From AWTP1-13 sp963814055 (GTDB lineage: Bacteria > Pseudomonadota > Alphaproteobacteria > Rhizobiales > Hyphomicrobiaceae): a stretch of DNA of 64,000 bases. The position numbers and the translations under genes are program-made. Positions 39,928 to 49,447 of the stretch are shown here, one piece after another. Location of the stretch: NCBI GenBank assembly GCA_963814055.1, contig CAWFBJ010000001.1:1-64000 (forward strand). Direction: 5' to 3'. The notes beneath the pieces were generated by a model. The model saw nothing but the letters and a program-made list of their open reading frames with translations, did not search any database and was not told the origin of the DNA. Numbering within the stretch: position 1 is the first letter of the stretch; the number at the start of each line of letters is the position of its first letter.

Positions 39928-41787
39928 TTACACACGGACTCTTACATAACTTCCCGGAGCATCTTCAATGATCTTCGTTTTCTCGCCGGGTATCCTTGCC
40001 GCAACTCGGCGATTATCCTTCGATTCGATCCAACTATGCCAGTGGGTCCACCAGGAACCGGGGTTTTCCTTGGCGTTTTCAATCCATGTTTCGAAATCGC
40101 CGATCGGTTTGCCACCCGTCCAGTACTGGTATTTGTTGAGCGAAGGCGGATTGACGACGCCAGCAATGTGACCAGAGCCGGCCATCACATAATCGACGTC
40201 ACCGCCGAAATACTTGCAACCGAGGAAGACCGATTTCGCCGGCGCGATATGGTCCTCGCGCGAAGCAAGGTTGTAAACGGGAATCGTTATATCCGAGAGC
40301 GAAACCGTCCGCCCGGCCAGAGTCATGTGCCCCTGCGACAGGTTGTTCTCCAGGTAGCAGTTGCGCAGATAGAACGAATGATTGGCGGCAGCCATGCGAG
40401 TGGAGTCGGCGTTCCAATACAGAAGGTCGAAAGGCATGGGCTCCTTTCCGCGCATGTAATTGTTGACCACATAAGGCCAGATGAGATCCCCGGACCTCAG
40501 CATATTGAACGCCGTGGCCATCTTCGTACCTTCGAGATAGCCTTTTTCGCTCATTGCGCGTTCGAGCGCGGCGATCTGGTCCTCGTCGACGAAAACCTTC
40601 AGGTCACCGGCATAGGTGAAATCAACCTGGGTGGTGAAGAATGTCACCGAGCGCACCCGGTCGTCGCCTTCCTGTGCCAGCAAAGCAAGCGCGGCGGCGA
40701 GCAACGTTCCGCCGACGCAATAGCCGATCGCGTTGACTTCCTTTTCGCCGGTCGAGGCCTGTACCGTGTCGAGCCCGTATTGCAGACCTTCGCGAATATA
40801 CGCTTCCCAGCCTTTGGCGCCGTGCCGTTCGTCCGGATTGATCCATGAGATCACAAAGACCGTATGGCCTTGCGCCACGGCCCATCGGATGAACGATTTT
40901 TCGGGGTTGAGGTCGAGAATGTAGTACTTGTTGATCCAGGGCGGGCAGATGAGCAGAGGCCGCTTGAGGACAGTCTCGGTGGATGGTTCGTACTGGATGA
41001 TCTCCGCCACGTCGCTGCGTCCAACCACCTTTCCCGGCGTCACAGCAATGTTCTTGCCGATTTCGAATCGGGAATAGTCAGCCTGGCGGAGCTTCAGGTC
41101 GCCTTTTCCTGCGGTAATGTCCTCGGCCAGCATCCGCATGCCGCGCACCAGGTTCTCGCCGCTGGATGCGACGGTTTCCCGGAAAAGCTCGGGGTTGGTC
41201 AGAATGAAGTTCGATGGAGAGATCGCGTTGGCGATCTGCTTCACATAGAAACCGGCCTTGTGGCGCGTACGTTCATCAAGTCCGTCAGCATGTTCGACCA
41301 GATCGCCGGCCCAGCGTGATGTAACAAGGTAGGCCTGCTTCAGAAAATCGAAGAAGGCGTTCTTTCCCCATTCGGGGTCCTGAAAACGTTTGTCTCCGCG
41401 CTCGGGCTTGACCGCCTCAACGATGTCATTCTCACCGCCGACCCGGCGGATCGCATTGGCCCAGACGTCCATATAGTCGGAGAACAACCTCGTCTGAGCC
41501 TCCAGGGCGCGTTTGGGATCGGAAAGCCAGTATTCCGACAGTTTCGAGAAGGTCTTGACCATATCGGCCATTGGCTCGGCGACACTGTCGCGAACTTCGC
41601 CCTTTTCGCGTGGCGTGACCCACGCCGAGGCGGCCTTGCCGGCTTCCTCGACCATGCGGGCGAGGTTGAGTGCGAACAATTCGGGATCCTTGACCAGATA
41701 TTGCTCGACCGAAGAGGCAGAATTGCTTTCCGATGCCGGTTTGGGGGCGACCTCTTCTTTCTTGCTTGTGCCGGTTGCCTTCACCAT
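39928..41787 (-). CDS. phaC: Class I poly(3-hydroxyalkanoate) synthase PhaC
   Basis: A 619-residue synthase read from MVKATGTSKKEEVAPKP at 41787; the longer open frame to 42042 lacks conservation and overlaps the divergent gene. It has the PHA-synthase N-terminal domain (PEWGKNAFFDFLKQAYL), the alpha/beta core (PPWINKYYILDLNPEKSFIR, GHTVFVISW) and the modified lipase box GYCVGG with catalytic cysteine about residue 357. The catalytic aspartate is in SREDHIAP and the histidine in AGSGHIAGVVNPP. It polymerises 3-hydroxyacyl-CoA into storage granules. The size and single-gene form (no phaE or phaR next to it) define class I. Confidence 0.96.
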   Translation of the reverse strand: MVKATGTSKKEEVAPKPASESNSASSVEQYLVKDPELFALNLARMVEEAGKAASAWVTPREKGEVRDSVAEPMADMVKTFSKLSEYWLSDPKRALEAQTRLFSDYMDVWANAIRRVGGENDIVEAVKPERGDKRFQDPEWGKNAFFDFLKQAYLVTSRWAGDLVEHADGLDERTRHKAGFYVKQIANAISPSNFILTNPELFRETVASSGENLVRGMRMLAEDITAGKGDLKLRQADYSRFEIGKNIAVTPGKVVGRSDVAEIIQYEPSTETVLKRPLLICPPWINKYYILDLNPEKSFIRWAVAQGHTVFVISWINPDERHGAKGWEAYIREGLQYGLDTVQASTGEKEVNAIGYCVGGTLLAAALALLAQEGDDRVRSVTFFTTQVDFTYAGDLKVFVDEDQIAALERAMSEKGYLEGTKMATAFNMLRSGDLIWPYVVNNYMRGKEPMPFDLLYWNADSTRMAAANHSFYLRNCYLENNLSQGHMTLAGRTVSLSDITIPVYNLASREDHIAPAKSVFLGCKYFGGDVDYVMAGSGHIAGVVNPPSLNKYQYWTGGKPIGDFETWIENAKENPGSWWTHWHSWIESKDNRRVAARIPGEKTKIIEDAPGSYVRVRV

Positions 41788-41854
41788 GGTCCGATAGCCT
41801 CCCAAAGGGCATTTTGTTGACATATTATAGTGGGGCGTCCATTGGGGTCCAGCA

Positions 41855-42247
41855 ATGAACCTGGTGCGCCTGCCGAGGAACAATATGACATATCGCATTG
41901 GCGGACATGTTTTTTTTGGTTCTCTGCCGGGCCCGTGGCTGGTTGCCGTGGGAACGGCAATAGTTCTTTTGTCCGGATGTGCTTCATCGGCAGTCAACAA
42001 CACGGCTCCCGCCAGTGCGACTGGCCCTGTCAACACGGGCACTTTCCCAAATCTGAATATTCCGCCCAGCCAGGCAGCCGAACAGTTGACGCCGGCTCAA
42101 ACGCAGGCAGAAGTGGCGGCGCTTCGGTCCGCGCAACAACAGCACGCGGCCAGCGCGACCGTCCCATCTGGTCAGACGGATCCGGAACAATTACGGAAAC
42201 TGGCTACCACGCATGCCGAGGATGCGCTGAAGCAGATCGAACAATAG
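41855..42247 (+). CDS. Small lipoprotein, unknown function
   Basis: A 130-residue protein with two possible starts (41855, or MTYRIGG at 41885). The hydrophobic N-terminal segment ends in the lipobox VLLSGC, followed by a polar, glutamine- and alanine-rich region (PPSQAAEQLTPAQTQAEVAA, LRKLATTHAEDALKQIEQ) that looks mostly helical or disordered. It is divergent from phaC, with 67 bases between the starts, and upstream of the aminotransferase gene on the same strand. Conserved at this position next to phaC in rhizobia, from memory; function unknown. Confidence 0.75.
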   Translation: MNLVRLPRNNMTYRIGGHVFFGSLPGPWLVAVGTAIVLLSGCASSAVNNTAPASATGPVNTGTFPNLNIPPSQAAEQLTPAQTQAEVAALRSAQQQHAASATVPSGQTDPEQLRKLATTHAEDALKQIEQ

Positions 42248-42353
42248 CGGGCCGGTTGCAACACCTTTGATGCCTGCGTCCGCCGTTTCGGTCCTATCGA
42301 CCCAAGCCCCAATTGCGTGTATATCCCGCCACCGAGCGCGCTAGCAGTCTGGA

Positions 42354-43577
42354 ATGACCATGGAAGAGTTTCACAAGATCCGCCGGCTTCCACCCTATGT
42401 CTTTGAGCAGGTTAACCGGCTGAAGGCGAGCGCGCGTTCAAAGGGCGCCGACATCATCGATCTCGGCATGGGCAATCCGGATTTGCCGACGCCGAAGGCG
42501 ATTGTCGACAAGCTTTGCGAAGTGGTTCGCGATCCGCGTACGCACCGCTACTCGTCGTCGCGCGGCATTCCTGGTCTGCGCCGCGCGCAGGCCAATTACT
42601 ATGCCCGCCGCTTCGGCGTGAAGATCGACCCGGAAACCCAGGTTGTCGCGACGCTCGGTTCCAAGGAAGGTTTCGCCAATATGGCGCAGGCAATCACCGC
42701 GCCTGGCGATGTCATCCTGTGTCCGAACCCGACCTATCCGATCCACGCTTTCGGCTTCATCATGTCGGGTGGCGTCATCCGATCTCTGCAGGTCGAGCCG
42801 GATGACGGCTTTATTCCCGCTGTCGAGCGGGGCATACGTCATTCCATACCGAAGCCGCTGGCGCTCATTCTGAACTATCCGTCGAATCCGACGGCGCTGG
42901 TCGCAAGCCTAGACTTCTATAAGGATGTTGTGGCCTTCGCGAAGAAGAACGACATCATCATTCTGTCCGATCTTGCCTATTCCGAGATCTATTTCGACGG
43001 CAATCCGCCGCCTTCCGTGCTGCAGGTGCCGGGCGCGATCGACATCACGGTCGAATTCACGTCTATGTCGAAAACCTTCTCCATGCCTGGCTGGCGCATG
43101 GGCTTTGCTGTCGGCAATGCGCGGCTGATCGCGGCGCTGACACGCGTGAAATCCTATCTCGACTACGGCGCTTTCACGCCAATTCAGGTTGCTGCGACCG
43201 CAGCACTCAACGGCGATGGGTCCGACATAGCCGAGGTGCGCGAGGTATATCGGAAGCGCCGTGACGTTATGGTCGATACTTTTACGCGCGCCGGCTGGAA
43301 CGTGCCGGCTCCAGCCGCATCGATGTTTGCCTGGGCCCCGATCCCCGAACAGTTCCGTCGCCTCGGCTCCCTGGAGTATTCAAAACTCCTTATCGAGCAC
43401 GCGGATGTGGCGGTTGCTCCCGGCGTGGGCTTTGGCGAGCATGGTGACGACTATGTGCGTCTGGCGCTTGTCGAGAACGAGCATCGCATTCGGCAGGCGG
43501 CGCGTAACATCAAGCGTTTCCTGAGTATGGCGGCAAAGCAGCCCAATAACGTTGTGCCGCTCGCTGCACACCGGTAA
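42354..43577 (+). CDS. Class I/II PLP aminotransferase, AlaC / LL-DAP aminotransferase-like
   Basis: An intact 407-residue fold-type I aminotransferase (start 42354, or ATG at 42360). The PLP lysine lies in TSMSKTFSMPGWRMGFAVG. Other signatures are IIDLGMGNPDLPTP, YSSSRGIPGLRRA, the LNYPSNPTA asparagine, SDLAYSEIYFDG and the C-terminal YVRLALVENEHRIRQA with the substrate arginine. It resembles AlaC and LL-diaminopimelate aminotransferase-type enzymes. It lies 45 bases upstream of hom on the same strand, so it probably works in the aspartate-family or alanine/methionine pathway with it. Confidence 0.9.
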   Translation: MTMEEFHKIRRLPPYVFEQVNRLKASARSKGADIIDLGMGNPDLPTPKAIVDKLCEVVRDPRTHRYSSSRGIPGLRRAQANYYARRFGVKIDPETQVVATLGSKEGFANMAQAITAPGDVILCPNPTYPIHAFGFIMSGGVIRSLQVEPDDGFIPAVERGIRHSIPKPLALILNYPSNPTALVASLDFYKDVVAFAKKNDIIILSDLAYSEIYFDGNPPPSVLQVPGAIDITVEFTSMSKTFSMPGWRMGFAVGNARLIAALTRVKSYLDYGAFTPIQVAATAALNGDGSDIAEVREVYRKRRDVMVDTFTRAGWNVPAPAASMFAWAPIPEQFRRLGSLEYSKLLIEHADVAVAPGVGFGEHGDDYVRLALVENEHRIRQAARNIKRFLSMAAKQPNNVVPLAAHR

Positions 43578-43622
43578 GCGCACAGCTAATCCAATCTCGT
43601 CGAATCGAAAGGCTTGCCGGAC

Positions 43623-44936
43623 ATGGCTGAAGCATTGCGTGTTGGAATTGCCGGTCTTGGCACCGTTGGCGCTTCGGTGGCGCGTGTGCTCACTGAAAAG
43701 GCCGCAGAACTGACGAGGCAATGCGGCCGCGATGTTGTCGTTTCCGCAGTTTCAGCGCGCGACCGCAAGAAGGATCGAGGCGTCAATCTGGGCGATGTGC
43801 CCTGGTTTGAAAATCCGGTGGATCTGGCTCGTTCGAACAACATCGAAGTGTTTGTCGAGTTGATTGGCGGGGCAGATGGCGCAGCGCTTGCCTGCGTGAA
43901 GGCCGCGCTGGAATCCGGGCGCCATGTCGTAACCGCCAACAAGGCGCTGCTCGCCAGGCATGGGGTAGCTTTGGCCGAAATTGCAGAGACCAGGGGCGTT
44001 CTGCTCAACTATGAGGCCGCGGTCGCGGGCGGCATCCCTGTCATCAAGACAATGCGCGAAGCGCTCGCCGGCAACACGGTTTCTCGCGTCTTCGGCATTC
44101 TCAACGGCACCTGCAACTACATTCTGACGCGTATGGAAGCGGAAGGCCTTTCATTCGACGCCTGCCTGAAGGATGCGCAGCGCCTTGGCTATGCGGAGGC
44201 CGATCCGACCTTCGACATCGAAGGAAACGATACGGCGCACAAGCTGTCGATCCTTACCAGTCTTGCCTTCGGCACGAAGATCGCCGCGGATGACATCTAT
44301 CTCGAGGGCATATCGAATATCACGCAAGCCGACATTCGCGCGGCGGGCGAACTGGGCTATCGCATCAAGCTCCTCGGTGTAGCCCAGCGCACCGACAGCG
44401 GCATCGAGCAGCGCGTGCACCCGACCATGGTGCCGACCGCGTCGGTGATCGCGCAGGTCCATGGTGTCACCAACGCAGTGGCGATTGAGACCGACATTCT
44501 GGGCGAGCTGCTGCTCTCGGGCCCGGGAGCAGGCGGCAACGCCACCGCGTCGGCCGTCGTCGGCGACATTGCCGATATCGCCAAGAGCCGGCCTGGCTTC
44601 CAGCACGGGCCTGTCTTCGGCCGGCCTGCCAGAGAGTTGCGGCCCTACAAGAGAGCCCAGATGAGAACACATGCCGGCGGGTATTTTATCCGTCTGACCG
44701 TGCATGACAGGATCGGTGTCTTTGCCGCTATCGCCAAACGCATGGCCGACAATGAGATTTCCCTGGAATTGATCGTGCAACATTCAGCCGGGCCAGAAGC
44801 CGAGGCGCAAAAGACGGTAATCCTGGTCACGCATGAAACCACGGAGGCGGCTGTTCGCAAGGCCGTAGAGGGCATCACGAAAGACGGTCACCTGACGGAT
44901 AAGGCGCAGGTCATCCGTATCGAGCGCGCTGAATAA
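43623..44936 (+). CDS. hom: Homoserine dehydrogenase
   Basis: An intact 437-residue enzyme from the ATG at 43623; the TTG three codons earlier is less likely. The N-terminal NAD(P) motif is GIAGLGTVGASVARVL, then VVTANKALLARHG, the catalytic region GGIPVIKTMREALAGN, GILNGTCNYILTRM, GYAEADPTFDIEGNDTAHKL, and a C-terminal ACT domain (FIRLTVHDRIGVFAAIAKRM) that usually mediates threonine feedback inhibition. It reduces aspartate semialdehyde to homoserine for threonine and methionine synthesis. It sits between the aminotransferase and glpX genes in the same direction. Confidence 0.96.
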   Translation: MAEALRVGIAGLGTVGASVARVLTEKAAELTRQCGRDVVVSAVSARDRKKDRGVNLGDVPWFENPVDLARSNNIEVFVELIGGADGAALACVKAALESGRHVVTANKALLARHGVALAEIAETRGVLLNYEAAVAGGIPVIKTMREALAGNTVSRVFGILNGTCNYILTRMEAEGLSFDACLKDAQRLGYAEADPTFDIEGNDTAHKLSILTSLAFGTKIAADDIYLEGISNITQADIRAAGELGYRIKLLGVAQRTDSGIEQRVHPTMVPTASVIAQVHGVTNAVAIETDILGELLLSGPGAGGNATASAVVGDIADIAKSRPGFQHGPVFGRPARELRPYKRAQMRTHAGGYFIRLTVHDRIGVFAAIAKRMADNEISLELIVQHSAGPEAEAQKTVILVTHETTEAAVRKAVEGITKDGHLTDKAQVIRIERAE

Positions 44937-45079
44937 CGGCGCGGAAGCTATTCAATCGATTGATGTTTTTGTTCGAAGGCGGAAAGAGGCTATCGGCTCT
45001 TGCCGTTCCCGAGTCACTTTGACAAAAGGAGCCGGCCGGCGCCGGTCCTCGGCTCCGAACACCTCTGCAGGAAGTAAAG

Positions 45080-46057
45080 ATGGCGAAAAACGCGACGGGC
45101 GGCCTCGACCGCATTCTTACGCTCGAACTTGTGCGCGTCACCGAGCGCGCAGCGGTGGCTGCCGCAAGATTGCGCGGCCGGGGCGATGAGAAGGCCGCCG
45201 ATCAAGTCGCGGTCGATGCAATGCGCACCGAGTTGAACCGGCTGCCGATTAGGGGAACCGTAGTCATCGGCGAGGGCGAGCGCGATGAGGCGCCAATGTT
45301 GTATATCGGCGAAAAGGTTGGCACGGGGGATGGGCCCGAAGTCGACATCGCACTCGATCCGCTTGAAGGCACCACGATCTGCGCCAAGAATCTACCCAAT
45401 TCACTTGCGGTGATCGCGATCGCAGAAAAGGGCAGCCTGCTCTACGCTCCCGACGTTTACATGGAAAAGATTGCGATCGGCCCTGGATATCCGGCCGGCC
45501 TCGTGGATATCGACGCGCCGGTGATCGAAAACATCGGTAGCCTGGCCAAGGCCAAGGGCGTGCCTGTTTCGGAAGTCACGGCCTGCATTCTCGACCGGCC
45601 CCGCCACGCCCGACTGATCGAAGACGTACGGGCCACCGGTGCGGCGATTCGGCTGATCGGAGATGGCGATGTTGCCGGGGTCATTCACACTACTGATCCG
45701 GACGGAACCGGGATCGACGTCTACTTCGGCATTGGAGGGGCGCCTGAAGGCGTGCTTGCGGCAGCGGCGCTTCGCTGCATCGGCGGCCAGATGCAGGGCC
45801 GATTGCAACTCAACACGGACGAGAAGATCGCTCGTGCCGCCAAAATGGGGATTTCCGATCCTGCCAAGATCTACCGCATAGAGGAGATGGCGAGGGGGGA
45901 TGTTCTTTTCGCCGCCACAGGCGTGACGGATGGGAATCTTCTCGCCGGGGTCAAGTTCAGTCGTGACTCCATCCAGACCGACACGATCGTCATGCGTTCC
46001 TCGTCGAAGACGATCCGCGAGATCAAGGCGCGTCATCAGGATCTCGAAAAATTCTGA
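45080..46057 (+). CDS. glpX: Class II fructose-1,6-bisphosphatase
   Basis: An intact 325-residue protein starting MAKNATGGLDRILTLELVRV after AGGAAG. Class II FBPase signatures are present: GTVVIGEGERDEAPMLYIGE, the metal-binding DIALDPLEGTTICA, VTACILDRPRHARLI, GDGDVAGVI and YFGIGGAPEGVLAAAALRCI. The enzyme removes the 1-phosphate of fructose-1,6-bisphosphate in gluconeogenesis and the Calvin cycle. The gene lies between hom and recJ, a rhizobial arrangement. Confidence 0.95.
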   Translation: MAKNATGGLDRILTLELVRVTERAAVAAARLRGRGDEKAADQVAVDAMRTELNRLPIRGTVVIGEGERDEAPMLYIGEKVGTGDGPEVDIALDPLEGTTICAKNLPNSLAVIAIAEKGSLLYAPDVYMEKIAIGPGYPAGLVDIDAPVIENIGSLAKAKGVPVSEVTACILDRPRHARLIEDVRATGAAIRLIGDGDVAGVIHTTDPDGTGIDVYFGIGGAPEGVLAAAALRCIGGQMQGRLQLNTDEKIARAAKMGISDPAKIYRIEEMARGDVLFAATGVTDGNLLAGVKFSRDSIQTDTIVMRSSSKTIREIKARHQDLEKF

Positions 46058-46123
46058 CCATGCGATTTTCGGCCAAGCTAATGTGGTTCGAAAAGGGACA
46101 AATTCGCAGAGGCGGATAGACCG

Positions 46124-47908
46124 ATGAGCGCAGACAAGCGCTATTTCCTTGGTGTGCGGCAGTCGGCTACCGGGCTTTGCTGGGAACACCGGCTGAACGA
46201 ACGCCAGGAAATTTCCGCCTTGGCCATTGCCCAGGGACATGGCGTCCCCGATCTCGTCGCGCGCGTTCTTGCCGGACGCGGGATAGCATCCGAGGAGGCC
46301 GAGCGTTTCCTTGACCCGACGATTCGCGAGCTACTGCCCAATCCTGAGACACTTACCGATATGGAAGCCGCCGCCGAGCGGCTGGCCGATGCCGTCATGC
46401 GGCGCGAGAAGGTGGCAATATTCGGCGACTATGACGTCGACGGAGCAGCGTCATCGGCGCTTTTGAAGCGGTTCCTCATGCATTATGACGTGAGTTCGGA
46501 GATCTACATTCCGGACCGTATTTTCGAAGGTTATGGGCCAAATCCTGAAGCGATGCGCGAACTCGTGTCACGCGGTGCGAGTCTCATTGTGACCGTGGAC
46601 TGTGGAACGAACAGTGCACCGTCGATTGAGGCTGCCAGAGCAGCCGGCGCCGACGTGATTGTTCTCGATCACCATCAGGTGGGAGGAGCGCTTCCGAGCG
46701 GGGTTCCTGTGGTCAATCCAAACCGTGAAGACGACCTTTCGGGCCAGGGCCACCTTTGCGCCGCTGGCGTCGTATTCCTTGCCCTGGTGCAGGTGGTGAA
46801 AGTTCTGCGCCAGCGGAACTATGGTACCCCGCCAAATCTCTTGTTGTCCCTCGACCTCGTCGCTCTGGCGACGGTTTGCGATGTCGTGCCGCTGACCGGG
46901 GTCAACAGGGCATTTGTGGTCAAGGGTCTCCAGGTCGCGCGCCAGCAGCAGAACCCCGGATTGACGGCGTTGGCGCGCGCATCACGCATCGGAGAGCCGG
47001 TGAATACCTTCCATCTGGCCTTTCTGATCGGTCCGCGGATCAATGCCGGTGGGCGCATCGGTGATGCCGCCCTTGGAAGCAGGATTCTTGCGACCGACGA
47101 TCCTGTGGAAGTAGAGCGGATTGCCGAAACGCTTGATCGCTTGAATCAGGAGCGACAGGCGATGGAGCAGGAAATGCTTGCCGAGGCCCGCGCTGAAGCG
47201 GATGCGGAATTGCTGGGGGGAGCCGGCCCCGCGGTTGTCGTGACGGCACGCGAAACGTGGCATCCCGGTATAGTCGGGCTGCTGGCATCTCGTTTGAAGG
47301 ATCACGCGCGCCGGCCTGCATTCGCCGTCGCATTCAACGCCAATGGGACCGGTACCGGTTCGGGACGCTCCATTTCCGGTTTCGATCTCGGTCGCCTCGT
47401 TCGCGACGCTGCCGAAAAGGGCCTGATCGTGAAGGGCGGCGGACACGCAATGGCCGCCGGCATCACGGTGGCGCGCGAAAATCTCGGTGCGCTCCGCGCC
47501 TTCTTTGAAGAGCGCGCGGCCGCTGACGTATTTCGGCTTCGGAATGAGGAAAGCCTGAAAATCGACGCTGCACTCGCTGCTGAAGGCGCGACGCTGGAGA
47601 TGCTCGATGCGCTGGAGAGTGCGGGGCCGTATGGTCAGGGCCATCCGCCTCCGGTTCTCGTCCTCCCGCGCCACCGGCTTATTGAAGTGCGTCCGGTTGG
47701 TGCTGGCCACCTGCGGGCCGATCTTCGGAGCGATGCAGGGGGCAGGGTTCAGGCCATCGCGTTTCGCGCGGCCGAAGCTCCTCTCGGCGATTTTCTTTTC
47801 AAGATGAGAGGGGACAACGTGCATGTTGCCGGCGCCCTCTCGGGAAACTACTGGAATGGCGCGCGCAGCGTGCAGTTCCGCATCATGGACGCGGCGTTGG
47901 CAGCGTAG
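46124..47908 (+). CDS. recJ: Single-stranded-DNA-specific exonuclease RecJ
   Basis: An intact 594-residue nuclease. The DHH phosphoesterase domain has motif I IFGDYDVDGAASSALL, motif II VTVDCGTNS, motif III VLDHHQVGG and VPVVNPNREDD. The DHHA1 domain includes PRINAGGRIGDAALGSRIL, VVVTARETWHPGIVGLLASR and VKGGGHAMAAGITV. The C-terminal OB-like region follows. RecJ degrades 5'-ended single strands in recombination and mismatch repair in the cytosol. 66 bases separate it from glpX; the convergent patatin gene ends four bases after its stop. Confidence 0.96.
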   Translation: MSADKRYFLGVRQSATGLCWEHRLNERQEISALAIAQGHGVPDLVARVLAGRGIASEEAERFLDPTIRELLPNPETLTDMEAAAERLADAVMRREKVAIFGDYDVDGAASSALLKRFLMHYDVSSEIYIPDRIFEGYGPNPEAMRELVSRGASLIVTVDCGTNSAPSIEAARAAGADVIVLDHHQVGGALPSGVPVVNPNREDDLSGQGHLCAAGVVFLALVQVVKVLRQRNYGTPPNLLLSLDLVALATVCDVVPLTGVNRAFVVKGLQVARQQQNPGLTALARASRIGEPVNTFHLAFLIGPRINAGGRIGDAALGSRILATDDPVEVERIAETLDRLNQERQAMEQEMLAEARAEADAELLGGAGPAVVVTARETWHPGIVGLLASRLKDHARRPAFAVAFNANGTGTGSGRSISGFDLGRLVRDAAEKGLIVKGGGHAMAAGITVARENLGALRAFFEERAAADVFRLRNEESLKIDAALAAEGATLEMLDALESAGPYGQGHPPPVLVLPRHRLIEVRPVGAGHLRADLRSDAGGRVQAIAFRAAEAPLGDFLFKMRGDNVHVAGALSGNYWNGARSVQFRIMDAALAA

Positions 47909-47912
47909 ATGC

Positions 47913-48875
47913 TCAGGTGAGAACCGTCTGCAGGCGCGTCAATTCGCCAATCTGGGCTTTGGTGGCTTCGTAGCCGAGCTTGATCGCTTCATCGGCCCGA
48001 TGAAATTCCGACAGGCCGATATGACCGAGCTTTGGCTGGAGAGACATATCCGGCGGATCACCCGCCAGGCGGGCGCGCGAGATTCGGTCCTGAATGATGT
48101 TGAAGGCCTCGACCATCACGCCTGTAATGCCCATGCGCGTCTCCTGGGCTGTTGCGTTAGGGTGGCCCGGCTTCGCATCCTTTTCGATGAGAAGTTCACC
48201 TGCACTGTGCTTGATGACGGCCGCGCGGCCGAACAAGTCATAGTGAAGGTTCACGGCGACAACGAGAGGCTGCTCATAGGCGCGGCAAACGGAAACCGGG
48301 ACTGGGTTCACCAAAGCGCCGTCGACCAGAACGCGACCATTGCAAGCTACCGGCTCGAAAACGCCCGGAAGCGCATAGGAGGCACGCATTGCAGTTATGA
48401 GCGACCCGCTTGAGAGCCAGATTTCATGCCCGGTCCGTATCTCCGACGCGACACAGACGAAAGGCTTCGGCAGGTCTGCGAATGTCGTGCCGTTCAGATG
48501 TTCCTGCATACGGGCAGTCAGCTTCATACCACCAAACAGGCCGCTCCCGCCAAGGTGGATATCAAGCAATCCGAAAAGCCGGCGCCGTGTGAGGCTTCGG
48601 GCAAATTCTTCGAGCTGGTCAAGTTTTCCCGCCAGGTAGCAACCGCCGACGAGCGCGCCGATCGACGTGCCCGCAATCATGCTTATCTCGATCCCGGCCT
48701 CGTCGAGCGCACGAAGAACACCGATATGAGCCCAGCCGCGCGCCGCTCCGCCGCCAAGCGCAAGTGAGATTCCACATCTCTTCTGAGGCTTGGTATCGGG
48801 CGCGCCGTCAGAGGAGAAGTCCTTCAGCTCTCTCATGTCTGGCCTGTTACGGATGGACGCCCATTCGAGCATCAC
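47913..48875 (-). CDS. Patatin-like phospholipase (RssA/YchK-like)
   Basis: An intact 320-residue protein with the patatin dyad. The oxyanion loop is LALGGGAARGWAHIGVL, the serine is in GTSIGALVGG near residue 71, and the aspartate is in VLVDGALVNPVPV. The order and spacing match the bacterial RssA/NTE-like group. Enzymes of this fold deacylate phospholipids; some act on host or own membranes. There is no signal peptide, so the protein is cytosolic or membrane-peripheral. It is convergent with recJ and separate from hisI. Confidence 0.88.
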   Translation of the reverse strand: MMLEWASIRNRPDMRELKDFSSDGAPDTKPQKRCGISLALGGGAARGWAHIGVLRALDEAGIEISMIAGTSIGALVGGCYLAGKLDQLEEFARSLTRRRLFGLLDIHLGGSGLFGGMKLTARMQEHLNGTTFADLPKPFVCVASEIRTGHEIWLSSGSLITAMRASYALPGVFEPVACNGRVLVDGALVNPVPVSVCRAYEQPLVVAVNLHYDLFGRAAVIKHSAGELLIEKDAKPGHPNATAQETRMGITGVMVEAFNIIQDRISRARLAGDPPDMSLQPKLGHIGLSEFHRADEAIKLGYEATKAQIGELTRLQTVLT

Positions 48876-48968
48876 TAACTCCCCGTGTCCGAAACTACAT
48901 TACGGCTTCGCCGTATCAAAATCGTGAATCTGAGTGGTTTTCGAGTCGCCATTGGTTCATCAGGATGA

Positions 48969-49415
48969 TCAATAAACCTCTGAAGGATCGAACAATGGTT
49001 TACCTCCATCATCGCTTAGTGTTGGGGTACCCTGCTTGATCTCCACCCTTCGGTAAAAACAAGAACGTCTTCCGGTGTGACAAGTTGCGTGATGTCCTGC
49101 GACATTTACGCTGAGCCAGATCGCATCCTGATCGCAATCAACGCGCATTTCTGTAACTGACTGCACATTTCCTGAGGTTTGGCCCTTCTTCCAGATCTTG
49201 CCCCGTGAACGGGACCAGTAGTGGGCTATCCCTGTTTCGATCGTCAGCGCCAGCGCTTCTGAGTTCATATGAGCGACCATCAAAAGGAGTCCGTCACGCG
49301 CGTCTGTGACGACGGCGGTGATTAAGCCGTTCGCATCGAAACGCGGAGTGAGGACGCCGCCTTCCTCAAGCGCTTTGTTGTCTTTTGGCGGTTCTGGAAT
49401 TTCAACTGCAGGCAT
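48969..49415 (-). CDS. hisI: Phosphoribosyl-AMP cyclohydrolase
   Basis: A 148-residue protein read from MPAVEIPEPPKDNKALEEGG at 49415, rejecting the longer frame that overlaps folE. HisI signatures: VTDARDGLLLMVAHMNSEAL, HYWSRSRGKIWKKGQTSGN, the metal-binding VDCDQDAIWLSVN and CHTGRRSCFYR. It opens the purine ring of phosphoribosyl-AMP in histidine synthesis. As in other alphaproteobacteria it is a stand-alone HisI without HisE. It follows folE by 32 bases and is probably cotranscribed. Confidence 0.95.
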   Translation of the reverse strand: MPAVEIPEPPKDNKALEEGGVLTPRFDANGLITAVVTDARDGLLLMVAHMNSEALALTIETGIAHYWSRSRGKIWKKGQTSGNVQSVTEMRVDCDQDAIWLSVNVAGHHATCHTGRRSCFYRRVEIKQGTPTLSDDGGKPLFDPSEVY

Positions 49416-49447
49416 TGCCGGCCTTTCGTGGGAGCCGGCAAAGGCGT

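Noticed and set aside
41788..42042. Extended N-terminus of phaC
   Set aside because: The extension overlaps the divergent lipoprotein gene and is not PHA-synthase-like; MVKATGTS at 41787 fits known class I proteins.
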